Of a stretch of DNA of 64,000 nucleotides, positions 17,000 through 26,298 are shown piece by piece. Source of the DNA: Lysobacterales bacterium (GTDB taxonomy: Bacteria > Pseudomonadota > Gammaproteobacteria > Xanthomonadales > Rhodanobacteraceae); assembly GCA_021324945.1 (NCBI GenBank), contig JAJPID010000014.1, positions 1 to 64,000 on the forward strand. Reading direction: 5' to 3'. A program made the translations under genes and the position numbers. The notes under the pieces were generated by a model. The model was not told where the DNA came from. It was given only the letters and a program-made list of their open reading frames with translations, and did not search any database. Position 1 is the stretch's first letter, and the number at the start of each line of letters is the position of its first letter.

Positions 17000-17881
17000 A
17001 TGATGGAAGACGCCAGCCCACGCGCGGCCTGGATCGCACTGGCCGTGCTCAGCATGGTGTGGTCGCTGAACTGGACGGTGATGAAGTGGGCGCTGGAGTT
17101 CTGCGGCGCATTCAATTTCTGCGCGCTACGCTATCTGTTCGGCACGGTGATCCTGTTCGCGCTGCTGGCGCTGCGGCGCGAATCCTTCACGCTGCCGCCG
17201 CTGTGGCCGACCGTATTGATCGGCTTGGCGCAAACCGCGGGCTTCCAGTTGCTGGTGCAATGTGCGCTGATCGGCGGCGGCGCGGGCAAGACCGCCCTGC
17301 TCGCGTACACCATGCCGTTCTGGATGATCCCGCTGGCGTGGTGGTGGCTGCACGAAAGACCGCGCTCGCAGCAATGGATCTGCACTTTCGTCGCCGCAGT
17401 CGGTCTGCTGTTCGTGATCGAACCGTGGCGCGGCATCGGCGACCCGTCGAGCGTTGCGCTGGCCCTCGGCGGCGGCTTGAGCTGGGCGATCGGCACGGTG
17501 TTGAGCAAGCGCGTGTTTCAGCGCGCGCGGGTTTCGCCATTGCAGCTCACCGCGTGGCAAATGTTGTTCGGCACGCTGGTGTTGTGCGCGGTGGCGCTGA
17601 TCGTGCCACAGCGCGCGACCGACTGGTCGCTGCCGTTCCTCGGCGCGCTGACGTACAACGCGGTGCTGTCTTCGGGGATCGCCTGGGCATTGTGGTTGCT
17701 GGTTGTGCAGCGCTTGTCCACGCAAGTCGCGGGACTGACCAGTCTGGTGGTGCCTATCGCGGGCGTACTGTTCGCGTGGGCGTTGCTGCACGAGCGCCCG
17801 GATGCAGCGGAATGGCTCGGCATCGCGCTGATCGGCGCGGGTTTGCTGGCGTTGAACTTCACGCGGCGTGTGCCAACTTAA
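17000..17881 (+). CDS. EamA/DMT-family transporter
   Basis: Inner-membrane protein of 293 residues with ten hydrophobic helices in two EamA repeats (about 10-140 and 155-290); both repeats end in the usual GxxLI/L-type helices (VAAVGLLFVIEPWRG and IALIGAGLLALNF). Members of the drug/metabolite transporter superfamily export metabolites or amino acids; the substrate is not predictable. There is an ATG-ATG start with little ribosome-site sequence. It ends about 100 bp before the nucleotide sugar dehydrogenase. Confidence 0.9.
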   Translation: MMEDASPRAAWIALAVLSMVWSLNWTVMKWALEFCGAFNFCALRYLFGTVILFALLALRRESFTLPPLWPTVLIGLAQTAGFQLLVQCALIGGGAGKTALLAYTMPFWMIPLAWWWLHERPRSQQWICTFVAAVGLLFVIEPWRGIGDPSSVALALGGGLSWAIGTVLSKRVFQRARVSPLQLTAWQMLFGTLVLCAVALIVPQRATDWSLPFLGALTYNAVLSSGIAWALWLLVVQRLSTQVAGLTSLVVPIAGVLFAWALLHERPDAAEWLGIALIGAGLLALNFTRRVPT

Positions 17882-17977
17882 AGTGTGCAATCATTCCTGA
17901 TCGCAAGTATCCAAGCGGCAAAGAAGGTCTTGGCCATGGATGATGCCTTTGGCCGCACTTCATTGAAGGAAAACAGT

Positions 17978-19270
17978 ATGGATGCTGCAGTGCTGCCGAA
18001 ACCCAACGACATCCGCGTGGCTGTGATCGGCCTCGGTTACGTCGGCCTGCCGCTGGCGGTCGGCTTCGGGCGCGAGTTGCCCACGCTTGGCTTCGACATC
18101 AACACCGCGCGGATTACGGAGTTGAAGGAATTCCGCGATCACACGCTGGAAGTGTCTTCCGACGCGCTGCGCGAAGCGAAGCACTTGCGTTGCAGCAACG
18201 ACGAAAAGGATTTGGCGGGCTGCAATGTCTTCATCGTCACGGTGCCCACTCCGATCGATTCCTTCAAGCGGCCCGATCTGCGTCCGCTGGAATCGGCCAG
18301 CGCCACCGTCGGCCGCGCAATCCGTCGTGGCGGCATCGTGATCTACGAATCCACGGTGTATCCCGGCGCGACCGAGGAAATCTGCGTACCGATCGTGGAA
18401 CGCGAATCAAGCTTGAAATTCAACGTGGATTTCTTCGCGGGCTACAGCCCCGAGCGCATCAATCCCGGCGACCGCGAACACCGGCTGGAGTCGATAGTGA
18501 AAGTGGTAGCGGGCTCCACACCACAGGCCGCGGAGTTCGTCGATGCACTGTATCGCAAAGTGGTGAAGGCCGGCACGCACCGCGCGTCATCCATTCGCGT
18601 GGCGGAAGCGGCGAAGGTGATCGAGAATACCCAGCGCGATCTCAACATCGCCCTGGTCAACGAGCTGGCGTTGATCTGCCATCGGCTCGGCATCGACACT
18701 GGCGAAGTGCTGGCCGCGGCCGGAACGAAATGGAATTTCCTGCCGTTCCGGCCCGGCCTGGTCGGCGGGCATTGCATCGGCGTTGATCCGTATTACCTGA
18801 CGCACAAGGCGCAACAGATCGGATACCACCCGGAGGTGATCCTCTCCGGGCGCCGTATCAACGATGGCATGGGCCAACACGTGGCGCAACGCGTGATCAA
18901 ACTGATGACACAGCGGCGCGTGCACGCGGCCGGTTCGCACGTGCTGATCCTCGGCCTCGCGTTCAAGGAAAACTGCCCCGACCTACGCAACACCCGCGTG
19001 ATCGACGTGATCGAAGAGTTCCGGGGTTATCACGCGCAGGTCGACGTGCACGATCCGTGGGTAGACCCGAATGAAGCGCGCCACGAATACGGGTTGAATT
19101 TGGTCAGCGAACTGAAACCCAACAGCTACGACGCAATCATCCTCGCCGTCGGCCACAAGCAGTTCGTCGAAATGGGCGCGGAAAAATTGCGGTGCCTGGG
19201 CAAACCCGGCTGCGTGCTGTTTGACGTCAAGCACCTGCTGCCGTTGGAGGCGGTGGATGGAAGGTTGTAG
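17978..19270 (+). CDS. nucleotide sugar 6-dehydrogenase (UDP-HexNAc type, WbpO/TviB-like)
   Basis: NAD-dependent enzyme of 430 residues oxidising the C6 hydroxyl of a UDP-sugar to a uronic acid for surface polysaccharide. It shows the NAD-binding [10 protein letters not shown], the TVPTPID segment, [12 protein letters not shown] and the catalytic Cys in [16 protein letters not shown]. The [13 protein letters not shown] and [14 protein letters not shown] blocks resemble UDP-N-acetylglucosamine/galactosamine dehydrogenases (WbpO, TviB) more than UDP-glucose dehydrogenases; the substrate is therefore inferred. The start at 17978 follows AAGGAAAAC; an ATG at 17936 is an alternative. It pairs with the epimerase downstream across an AT-richer spacer. 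Confidence 0.9.
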   Translation: MDAAVLPKPNDIRVAVIGLGYVGLPLAVGFGRELPTLGFDINTARITELKEFRDHTLEVSSDALREAKHLRCSNDEKDLAGCNVFIVTVPTPIDSFKRPDLRPLESASATVGRAIRRGGIVIYESTVYPGATEEICVPIVERESSLKFNVDFFAGYSPERINPGDREHRLESIVKVVAGSTPQAAEFVDALYRKVVKAGTHRASSIRVAEAAKVIENTQRDLNIALVNELALICHRLGIDTGEVLAAAGTKWNFLPFRPGLVGGHCIGVDPYYLTHKAQQIGYHPEVILSGRRINDGMGQHVAQRVIKLMTQRRVHAAGSHVLILGLAFKENCPDLRNTRVIDVIEEFRGYHAQVDVHDPWVDPNEARHEYGLNLVSELKPNSYDAIILAVGHKQFVEMGAEKLRCLGKPGCVLFDVKHLLPLEAVDGRL

Positions 19271-19488
19271 AGCCTGTATCTAATGCCGTCGCCACCCACC
19301 GGGTAAGCGCATACGCCACTTAAACACACAATCTATAGGTTTCCATACCTGTCTTTTCTTATTCCTAGCTACAGGTTTACATGGCTCTTGATCCCTTCAG
19401 AAACCTTTCTAAAAATTGAATTTTCCTGGTTCGATCCGCAGCACTTGCCGCGACTGTTCAGCACCGAAGTCCTCATTAGGACACGCGA
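19271..19488 (+). promoter_or_regulatory. AT-richer spacer with candidate promoter for the epimerase gene
   Basis: This 218-bp spacer is clearly richer in A+T than its surroundings. It contains a loose direct repeat (CTATAGGTTTCCATA near 19333 and CTACAGGTTTACATG near 19369) and, nearer the epimerase gene, a possible TTGATC...TAAAAA promoter. The spacer makes a simple two-gene operon with the dehydrogenase less certain. The promoter is a guess by eye. Confidence 0.35.
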
Positions 19489-20496
19489 ATGCGCATTCTC
19501 ATCACCGGCGTCGCCGGGTTCATCGGCTCGGCCTTGTCGCAGCGTCTGCTGGCGCGCGGCGATGCCGTGTTTGGCTACGACGATCTCAACCCGTATTACG
19601 ACGTGAACCTGAAACGCGCGCGGCTGGAGCGATTGACGCCGCACGCAAACTTTTCCTTCATGCAGGCCGCGCTGGAAGACGAGCGCGCGGTGCAGCGCGC
19701 GTTCGCCGATTTCAAACCCGAGCGCGTGGTGAACCTCGCGGCGCAAGCCGGCGTGCGCTATTCGATCGAGAATCCGCACGCCTACGTGCAGAGCAACCTG
19801 GTCGGTTTCATCAACATCCTGGAAGCCTGCCGGCACGGCCGCATCGAACATCTGGTCTACGCGTCGTCCAGCTCCGTGTACGGCGCAAACCGCAAGCTGC
19901 CGTTCTCGGTGCAAGACGAGGTCGATCATCCGGTCAGCCTCTACGCCGCGACCAAGAAGGCGAACGAATTGATGGCGCACACGTATAGCCATCTATACGG
20001 CCTTCCCACCACCGGGCTGCGCTTCTTCACCGTGTACGGCCCCTGGGGCCGGCCGGACATGGCGCTGTTCCTGTTCACCAAGAAAATTCTTGCGGGTGAG
20101 CCGATCCAGGTGTTCAATCACGGCCACCACACGCGCGACTTCACCTACATCGACGACATCGTCGAAGGCGTGATCCGCGTGCTGGATCGCGTGCCGCAGG
20201 GCGATCCTCAGTTCGATCCGCTGCATCCGACGCCGGACACTTCGAGTGCGCCGTATCGCGTGTACAACATCGGCAATCACAGGCCGGTGCAGTTGTCGCG
20301 CTACATCGAAGTGCTGGAAGACGCGCTCGGGCGCAAGGCGGAAAAGATCCTGCTGCCGCTGCAACCGGGCGACGTACCGGATACCTACGCCGACGTCGCC
20401 GAACTTGCACGCGACACCGGCTACGAACCTTCCACGCCGGTGGAGGAAGGTGTGCGCCGTTTCGTGGAGTGGTATCGGCAATTCTACGGGGTTTAG
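19489..20496 (+). CDS. NAD-dependent UDP-sugar 4-epimerase (UDP-glucuronate epimerase type)
   Basis: Short-chain dehydrogenase-type epimerase of 335 residues. It has the Rossmann motif TGVAGFIGS, the [17 protein letters not shown] stretch typical of UDP-glucuronate 4-epimerases, [12 protein letters not shown], the catalytic SSSS plus YAATKK (YxxxK) and [15 protein letters not shown]. It probably acts on the uronic acid made by the dehydrogenase upstream, supplying a galacturonate-type sugar for capsule, LPS or exopolysaccharide; that link is inferred. No glycosyltransferase or polymerase lies next to the pair. Its stop touches the broken end of a galE fragment. Confidence 0.9.
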   Translation: MRILITGVAGFIGSALSQRLLARGDAVFGYDDLNPYYDVNLKRARLERLTPHANFSFMQAALEDERAVQRAFADFKPERVVNLAAQAGVRYSIENPHAYVQSNLVGFINILEACRHGRIEHLVYASSSSVYGANRKLPFSVQDEVDHPVSLYAATKKANELMAHTYSHLYGLPTTGLRFFTVYGPWGRPDMALFLFTKKILAGEPIQVFNHGHHTRDFTYIDDIVEGVIRVLDRVPQGDPQFDPLHPTPDTSSAPYRVYNIGNHRPVQLSRYIEVLEDALGRKAEKILLPLQPGDVPDTYADVAELARDTGYEPSTPVEEGVRRFVEWYRQFYGV

Positions 20497-20658
20497 CGGC
20501 GCGCCGATCACTCCGTCCTCAAATCTCGTGCTGAGGTAGTCCAGCACCACCACGCGCTCGCCGTTTTCGACAAGCTGCAAGACGATGTGGCTGCCGATGT
20601 ACCCGGCGCCGCCGGTGATCAGAATGCTCCGTTGTCTGCGAGTGCGCATGGCTTCCAT
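20497..20658 (-). pseudogene. galE (UDP-glucose 4-epimerase) 5' fragment
   Basis: On the minus strand from 20658 the frame reads MEAMRTRRQRSILITGGAGY and continues IGSHIVLQLVENGERVVVLD and YLSTRFEDGV, i.e. the first Rossmann unit of GalE. Similarity stops after about 50 codons, just where the epimerase gene on the other strand ends. A GGGTGA ribosome-site sequence remains upstream of the old start. Full GalE has about 330 residues, so some 280 are missing. This looks like a junction left when the sugar-nucleotide genes were inserted or the locus recombined. Confidence 0.8.
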
Positions 20659-20809
20659 GCTCACCCGACGCGCCAGCAGACGCGCGTGACGGTGTCTAGA
20701 ACGGACGATGCGGGGACAGACGCGCGCTCGTATGATTGGCAGTTTGTGAACCCGCGCCCTGCGCGCGGGTCTGATGCACGGGGCACTTGCCCCGCTCCGG
20801 AGAACATCC

Positions 20810-22645
20810 ATGTGTGGAATCGTCGCCGCTGCCGCGCAACGTGACGTGGTGCCGATCCTGATCGCGGGGCTGAAGGCGCTGGAATATCGCGGCTACGATT
20901 CGGCCGGCTTGTGCGTGCTGGACGGCGATCGCGCACTGGAACGTCTGCGCACGCAGGGCAAGGTACGCGAACTTGAAACGCTCTGGCATGCACATCCCGT
21001 GCACGGCGATACCGGCATCGCGCACACGCGCTGGGCCACGCACGGCGCGCCCAACGAGTCGAATGCGCATCCGCACTGGTCGCACGAAACCGTGGCGGTG
21101 GTGCACAACGGCATCATCGAGAACCACGCCGCGTTGCGCGCTGAACTGCGCGCGCAGGGCTATCAATTCGATTCGCAAACAGATACCGAAGTGATCGCAC
21201 ATTTGATCCATCGCGAGATGGCGCGCGGCGTCAATTTGCGCGAAGCGGTGAGCGCCGCTACCCGCCAGTTGCATGGGGCCTACGCCATCGCCGCGATCTC
21301 GCGCGAGGAACCCGGCCACGTGGTCGGTGCGCGCCGCGGCTCGCCGCTGTGCGTGGGCCTGGGCGCCGGCGAACATTTCCTGGGTTCCGACGCGCAGGCG
21401 CTGATCCAGGTAACGCGCCGCTTCGTCTATCTGGAAGAAGGTGACGTGGTGGAAGTACGCCGCGAATCGATGCAGGTGTACGACGCGGAGGGCAACGCGG
21501 TAACGCGCGCGGTGTTGACGAGCGAGTTCTCCGCCGACGCGGTCGAGCGCGGCGAGTACCGTCACTACATGCTGAAGGAAATCCACGAGCAGCCGACCGC
21601 CGTCGCGAATACGCTGGAGGGTCGCATCAGCGAAGACCGCGTGCTGCCCAACATCTTCGGCGTCGATGCCGAAGCGCTATTGCGGCGCGTACGGCGCGTG
21701 CAAATCGTCGCCTGCGGCACGAGCTTTCATGCGGGCCTGGTGGCGCGGTACTGGATGGAAGATATCGCCGGCATTCCATGCAGCGTGGAAGTGGCGAGCG
21801 AATATCGTTATCGGCACGCGGTGGTGGCGCCGGACACCTTGTTCGTGGCGATTTCACAATCGGGCGAAACCGCCGACACACTCGCGGCCTTGCGCGAGGG
21901 CAAACAGCGCGGATATCTCGGTGCGCTGTCGATCTGCAACGTGCCGGAATCCTCACTTGTGCGGGAATCGGATCTGGTCCTGATGACACGCGCGGGACCC
22001 GAGATCGGAGTGGCTTCGACCAAGGCCTTCACCACGCAGCTCGCCGCACTGGCGCTGCTGGTGCTGGAACTCGCACGTTTGAACGGCGTGCCGCAGGAAC
22101 AACTGTCGCGTCGCGTGGCGCAACTCGCGGGCTTGCCGCGCGTTCTGGGCGAAGCCTTGTCGTTGAACGCCGAAATCGCAAGACTCGCCGAACAATTCGT
22201 GCACAAGCATCACGCGCTCTTTCTCGGACGCGGCGTGCAATATCCGGTGGCGATGGAAGGCGCGCTGAAGCTCAAGGAGATTTCCTATATCCACGCCGAG
22301 GCGTATCCGGCGGGCGAGTTGAAGCACGGTCCGCTGGCGCTGGTGGACGAGGACATGCCGGTGGTCGCGGTCGCACCCAACAATCAACTTCTGGAAAAAC
22401 TGAAATCCAATCTCGAGGAAGTGCGCGCGCGGGGCGGCGAGTTGTTCGTGTTCGCAGACGAAACCGCGGCCTCGACGCTGCATGGCAGTCGTGGGCATCT
22501 GATTCGGGTGCCGGACGGCGGCGGCTTCATCGCGCCGGCGGTGTTCACCGTGCCGCTGCAACTGCTGGCCTACCACGTCGCCGTGCTGCGCGGCACGGAC
22601 GTGGATCAACCGCGGAATCTCGCCAAATCGGTGACGGTGGAATAG
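20810..22645 (+). CDS. glmS: glutamine-fructose-6-phosphate aminotransferase (isomerizing)
   Basis: Makes glucosamine-6-phosphate for peptidoglycan and LPS. The 611 residues begin [10 protein letters not shown], giving the N-terminal nucleophile Cys after Met removal. The glutaminase domain (to about 240) has THTRWATHG-type and NGIIENH motifs. Two SIS isomerase domains follow ([22 protein letters not shown]) and the C-terminal NLAKSVTVE closes the active site. The start is fixed by Cys2 and a GGAG sequence. The leader has two small GC hairpins (near 20750 and 20780) but no glmS ribozyme could be recognised. It converges on phoU with 15 bp between stops. Confidence 0.97.
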   Translation: MCGIVAAAAQRDVVPILIAGLKALEYRGYDSAGLCVLDGDRALERLRTQGKVRELETLWHAHPVHGDTGIAHTRWATHGAPNESNAHPHWSHETVAVVHNGIIENHAALRAELRAQGYQFDSQTDTEVIAHLIHREMARGVNLREAVSAATRQLHGAYAIAAISREEPGHVVGARRGSPLCVGLGAGEHFLGSDAQALIQVTRRFVYLEEGDVVEVRRESMQVYDAEGNAVTRAVLTSEFSADAVERGEYRHYMLKEIHEQPTAVANTLEGRISEDRVLPNIFGVDAEALLRRVRRVQIVACGTSFHAGLVARYWMEDIAGIPCSVEVASEYRYRHAVVAPDTLFVAISQSGETADTLAALREGKQRGYLGALSICNVPESSLVRESDLVLMTRAGPEIGVASTKAFTTQLAALALLVLELARLNGVPQEQLSRRVAQLAGLPRVLGEALSLNAEIARLAEQFVHKHHALFLGRGVQYPVAMEGALKLKEISYIHAEAYPAGELKHGPLALVDEDMPVVAVAPNNQLLEKLKSNLEEVRARGGELFVFADETAASTLHGSRGHLIRVPDGGGFIAPAVFTVPLQLLAYHVAVLRGTDVDQPRNLAKSVTVE

Positions 22646-22660
22646 CCGCGCCAGTGGCGT

Positions 22661-23377
22661 TCAAGGGTCACCGGGACGCCACTCCGTGGTCAGATCGCGC
22701 TTGGCGCGCGCTTCAGTCATTGGCTCGGCGCGCACCACGAACCACACGTTCTCGGCGATGTTTGTGGCGTGGTCGCCGATGCGCTCGATGTTCTTGGCGA
22801 TGAACAGCAGATGCGTGCAGGCAGTGATGCTGCGCGCGTCTTCCATCATGTAAGTCAGCAGTTCGCGGAACAATCCGGTGTAGAGCGCGTCGAGTTCCGC
22901 GTCTCGTTCCCACACCGCATGCGCGAGATCGGCGTCGCGTTCGCGATAGGCGGTCATCACTTCGCGCACCAGCTCGCAGGCCAGCGTGGCCAGTGCCGAG
23001 AGGCTCCCGGCCAGCGGCACGGGAGCGGAGAGGTTCAGCACAGTCGAGCGCTTGGCGACGTTGGCCGCGTAATCGCCGATGCGCTCGATATCGGCGGCAA
23101 TGCGCAAGGCCGCGAGGATTTCGCGCAGGTCGCGCGCGATCGGCTGGCGCAATGCGAGCAGCCGCAGCACGCCATGGCTGATTTCGCGCTCCTGCGCGTC
23201 CAGCGCGTCGTCGTTGTCGGCCACGCGTTGTGCGGCGCGGCTATCGCGCTTGCCGAGGGCATCCATCGAGGCCTCGAGCTGCTTGGCCGCGAGTTCGCCC
23301 ATCTCGATGATCTCTCCGGTGAGGCGGCGCAGCTCGGCGTCGTAGCTCTTGACGATGTGTTCGTGCGGCGTGTTCAT
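22661..23377 (-). CDS. phoU: phosphate-signalling regulator PhoU
   Basis: Protein of 238 residues with two PhoU three-helix repeats. Each shows the metal-binding signature: IERIGDYAANVAKR (about residue 95) and IERIGDHATNIAENVWF (about 205). PhoU links the Pst transporter to the PhoR kinase and keeps the Pho regulon off when phosphate is plentiful. The start MNTPHEHIVKSYDAEL is the family's usual N terminus. It is the last gene of pstS-pstC-pstA-pstB-small ORF-phoU. No PhoR is encoded in this window. Confidence 0.95.
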   Translation of the reverse strand: MNTPHEHIVKSYDAELRRLTGEIIEMGELAAKQLEASMDALGKRDSRAAQRVADNDDALDAQEREISHGVLRLLALRQPIARDLREILAALRIAADIERIGDYAANVAKRSTVLNLSAPVPLAGSLSALATLACELVREVMTAYRERDADLAHAVWERDAELDALYTGLFRELLTYMMEDARSITACTHLLFIAKNIERIGDHATNIAENVWFVVRAEPMTEARAKRDLTTEWRPGDP

Positions 23378-23391
23378 GTTCGCGCCCTGCG

Positions 23392-23535
23392 TCAAATGCG
23401 GAAGAAGAAGAACCAGGTGTCCCAGGCCAGCAGCAACAGGCCGAGCGCGCACAGCCACAGGCCTACGGCGAGAACCCAGTAGACCGCATGCTCGCGATCG
23501 GGCCGATGGCGGCCGCTTTCGTCGCGCGCTTTCAT
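23392..23535 (-). CDS. 47-residue single-helix membrane protein in the pst operon
   Basis: Small gene between pstB and phoU. It begins [20 protein letters not shown]: a charged, cytoplasmic-looking N terminus of about 17 residues, then one membrane helix (about 18-42) and an aromatic end TWFFFFRI. Its ATG overlaps the TGA of pstB as ATGA, the coupling seen elsewhere in this operon, and its stop is 14 bp before phoU. Coupling, sensible composition and strand argue that it is translated. I do not recognise a named family. A role in tuning PstB/PhoU or PhoR contact is speculation. Confidence 0.7.
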   Translation of the reverse strand: MKARDESGRHRPDREHAVYWVLAVGLWLCALGLLLLAWDTWFFFFRI

Positions 23536-24356
23536 CCGAAGCGCCCCGAAATGTAGTCTTCGGTCTGCTGCTTGTCCGGCTTGGTAAAGATCCTTTCGGT
23601 GTCGCCGAACTCGATCAACTCGCCGAGATACATGAAAGCCGTCTTGTCGGAAACGCGCGCGGCCTGCTGCATGTTGTGCGTGACGATCACGATGGTGTAG
23701 TCGCGCTTGAGTTCCTCTATCAATTGCTCTATGCGGCCGGTGGCGATCGGATCTAGCGCGGAAGTCGGTTCGTCCAGCAGCAGCACTTCCGGTTTCAGCG
23801 CGATCGCGCGCGCGATGCACAAGCGCTGCTGCTGTCCGCCGGAGAGACTGAGCGCGTTCTGACCGAGCTTGTCCTTGACCTCGTCCCACAGCGCCGCCGA
23901 ACTCAAGGCCTGCTCGATACGCGCCTCCATTTCTCCACGGCCCAGCTTCTCGTGATGACGGATGCCCCAAGCGATGTTGTCGCGGATCGACATCGGAAAC
24001 GGCACCGGCTTCTGGAACACCATGCCGACCTTGCTGCGCAGCCGGTTGATGGGATAGCGCGGATCGAGAATGTTCTCGCCGTCGAGCAGGATTTCGCCGC
24101 TGGCGCGCTGTTTCGGATACACCGAATAGATGCGGTTGAAGATGCGCAGCAGCGTCGATTTGCCGCAGCCGGATGGGCCGATCAGCGCGGTCACCTGCAG
24201 CGGCGCGATCTCGAAGGAAATCCGCTTCAGCGCGTGGAAATCGCCGTAGTAGAAATCCACGTCGCGCACCGCGATGCGCGAGGCCTGCGGAAGCGCGGTG
24301 GCGGCGAGAACTTCGCTGCGGAGGTAAGCGGTGTCGTTCATGGGAATGGCAATCAT
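23532..24356 (-). CDS. pstB: phosphate ABC transporter ATP-binding protein
   Basis: ATPase of the high-affinity PstSCAB phosphate importer, 274 residues. Walker A is GPSGCGKST (about 60-68), the PstB-specific [15 protein letters not shown] follows, the signature is [16 protein letters not shown], Walker B is [12 protein letters not shown] and the switch His is in VTHNMQQA. The start at 24356 overlaps the pstA stop (TGATG); an internal ATG at 24341 is possible. It is coupled in turn to the small membrane gene. Confidence 0.97.
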   Translation of the reverse strand: MIAIPMNDTAYLRSEVLAATALPQASRIAVRDVDFYYGDFHALKRISFEIAPLQVTALIGPSGCGKSTLLRIFNRIYSVYPKQRASGEILLDGENILDPRYPINRLRSKVGMVFQKPVPFPMSIRDNIAWGIRHHEKLGRGEMEARIEQALSSAALWDEVKDKLGQNALSLSGGQQQRLCIARAIALKPEVLLLDEPTSALDPIATGRIEQLIEELKRDYTIVIVTHNMQQAARVSDKTAFMYLGELIEFGDTERIFTKPDKQQTEDYISGRFG

Positions 24357-25222
24357 CAGTCGTGCGCCACGTGTGCGCGGCGCAGATACCACCGCGCCGC
24401 CAGACTCAGAAGCAGGACGAACACCGTCACCACCAGTGCTCCGGCCCACGCCAGCGCGTGCCAGTCTTCGTAGGGGCTCATCGCGAACTGGAAGATCGCT
24501 ACCGGCACGGAGGCCATCGGCGCATCCAGTTTTGCGGTCCAGTACTGATTGTTGAGCGCGGTGAAAAGCAGTGGCGCGGTCTCGCCGCTGATGCGCGCCA
24601 GCGCCAGAAGAATTCCCGTGACGATGCCGGGACGTGCCGAACGCCACAGGATTTGCACCGTGACTTTCCACTGCGGCACGCCCAGCGAAAGCGCCGCCTC
24701 GCGCATCGCGTTGGGCACCAGTTGCAGCATCTCGTCGCAGGTGCGCACCACGATCGGCAGCACGATCAGCGCAAGCGCCAGCGCGCCGGCGAAGGCGGAA
24801 AAGTGGCCGGCGGGTTTCACCACGAGCGCATACACGAACAGGCCCAGCACGATCGAAGGCGCCGAGAGCAGGATGTCGTTCAAGAAGCGGATGAATTCGC
24901 CGAGTCTGCCACGCCGCGCGTATTCGGCCAGCCATGTTCCGGCCAGTACGCCGATCGGCGCGCCGATCGCGAGCGCGAGCGCGCTGATCAAGAGACTGCC
25001 GAACAGCGCATTCGCGAGGCCGCCGCTTTCGCCCGGCGGCGGCGTCGAATGCGTGAACAGCGCCGGGTTCAGGGCATGTGCCCCGTTGACCAGCGTCGTC
25101 CAGAGAATCCACAGCAACCAGAACAGGCCGAACACCGTCGCACAGCCGGACAGCGCCAACGCCGCCGCATTGCGAAGCCGACGGCGGCGATAGAGCTTCT
25201 CCGAAATGTTCATCGTGTTCAC
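24356..25222 (-). CDS. pstA: phosphate ABC transporter permease PstA
   Basis: Inner-membrane permease of 288 residues with about six helices and the EAA-type coupling loop [22 protein letters not shown] followed by [13 protein letters not shown], diagnostic of PstA. Translation probably begins at the GTG at 25222, which overlaps the pstC stop (GTGA); an ATG at 25213 is the alternative. It forms the channel with PstC. Confidence 0.95.
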   Translation of the reverse strand: MNTMNISEKLYRRRRLRNAAALALSGCATVFGLFWLLWILWTTLVNGAHALNPALFTHSTPPPGESGGLANALFGSLLISALALAIGAPIGVLAGTWLAEYARRGRLGEFIRFLNDILLSAPSIVLGLFVYALVVKPAGHFSAFAGALALALIVLPIVVRTCDEMLQLVPNAMREAALSLGVPQWKVTVQILWRSARPGIVTGILLALARISGETAPLLFTALNNQYWTAKLDAPMASVPVAIFQFAMSPYEDWHALAWAGALVVTVFVLLLSLAARWYLRRAHVAHD

Positions 25223-26178
25223 GCGCGCCCCTGCTTGCGTTCCATCTGCCGTAACATCAAACGCGCGACGACGAGCACTGCGAACGTCACCACGAACAAC
25301 AGAAAGCCCAGCGCGATCAGCGAGGAGCGATACAATTCCGAATCAGCCTCGGTGAATTCGTTGGCGATCACCGCGGCGATGGAATTGCCGGGCATCAGCA
25401 GCGACGCGGTGAGTTGATGCGCATTGCCCAGCACAAAGGTCACCGCCATCGTTTCGCCGAGCGCGCGGCCCAATCCCAGGAACACGCCGCCGATCACCGC
25501 CTGTCGCGTGTACGGCAACACGATGTGCCACGCCACTTCCCACGTGGTTGAGCCTAGCGCATAGGCCGATTCCTTGAGGCGCGCGGGCACTGTGAGAAAC
25601 ACCTCGCGCATCACCGAGGAGATGAAGGGGATCACCATGATCGCCAGCACGATGCCGGCGGTAAGCATCCCCAGACCCAGCGGCGGCCCGGAGAAGAATA
25701 TGCCGATCGCGGGCAGCGAGCCGAGATGCGCGTCGATCCACGGGTCGACATGCGCGGCCATGAACGGCGCGAACACGAACAGGCCCCACATGCCGTAGAT
25801 GATCGAGGGAATGCCGGCCAGCAATTCGATCGCCGAGGCCACCGGCGCGCGCAGCCACGCCGGCGCCACTTCCGTCAGAAACAGCGCGATGCCGAAACTT
25901 ACCGGCACCGCGATCAGCATCGCGATCAGCGCGGTCACCAGCGTGCCGATCACCGGCACCAGCGCGCCGAAGCGATGATTGACCGCATCCCAATCGGTCG
26001 AGATCAGAAACTTCCAGCCGAAGGTTGCGAACGCTTCGCGCCCGCCCCACGCCATCGACAACGCGGCGCCCAGCAACGCCAGCGCCACCAGCGCCGCGCA
26101 CCCGCCGACTAGCCAGCGGAACGCGCGGTCGCCGTTCGAGCGTGATGGTGTCGTGGTGATTGCGATGCTTGCGTTCAA
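25219..26178 (-). CDS. pstC: phosphate ABC transporter permease PstC
   Basis: Second permease of the Pst importer, 319 residues with six or more helices, the [21 protein letters not shown] motif and the loop [20 protein letters not shown] followed by [16 protein letters not shown]. No ATG is available before the first helix in this frame; TTG at 26178 is taken as the start, without an obvious ribosome site. A strong hairpin lies between it and pstS, which may lower its expression relative to the binding protein. Confidence 0.94.
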   Translation of the reverse strand: MNASIAITTTPSRSNGDRAFRWLVGGCAALVALALLGAALSMAWGGREAFATFGWKFLISTDWDAVNHRFGALVPVIGTLVTALIAMLIAVPVSFGIALFLTEVAPAWLRAPVASAIELLAGIPSIIYGMWGLFVFAPFMAAHVDPWIDAHLGSLPAIGIFFSGPPLGLGMLTAGIVLAIMVIPFISSVMREVFLTVPARLKESAYALGSTTWEVAWHIVLPYTRQAVIGGVFLGLGRALGETMAVTFVLGNAHQLTASLLMPGNSIAAVIANEFTEADSELYRSSLIALGFLLFVVTFAVLVVARLMLRQMERKQGRA

Positions 26179-26217
26179 ACGAGTGGCCGTGACGTGATCT
26201 GCATTGCCTGAAAGCTC

Positions 26218-26245
26218 CGCCGGATGAGGCGCTCCTCATCCGGCG
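26218..26245 (-). promoter_or_regulatory. 12-bp perfect hairpin between pstS and pstC
   Basis: Arms CGCCGGATGAGG and its exact complement flank a CGCT loop in the 120-bp gap. No run of U follows in the transcribed direction, so it is more likely an mRNA-stabilising or processing structure, or a weak attenuator, than a full terminator. Such elements commonly let the periplasmic binding protein be made in excess of the membrane subunits. Confidence 0.6.
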
Positions 26246-26298
26246 CGTGAAAAACGACATCCCTGTCTTTCTTCATGCCTTCCTGGCACAACGAGCCT

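Noticed and set aside
17885-20496. A full capsule or O-antigen cluster
   Set aside because: Only two sugar-nucleotide enzymes are present; no glycosyltransferase, flippase or polymerase flanks them.
20659-20809. Possible glmS ribozyme/riboswitch in the glmS leader
   Set aside because: The leader is only about 150 bp from the galE stump, with two simple GC hairpins; no ribozyme core sequence could be found, and the ribozyme is mostly a Gram-positive feature.
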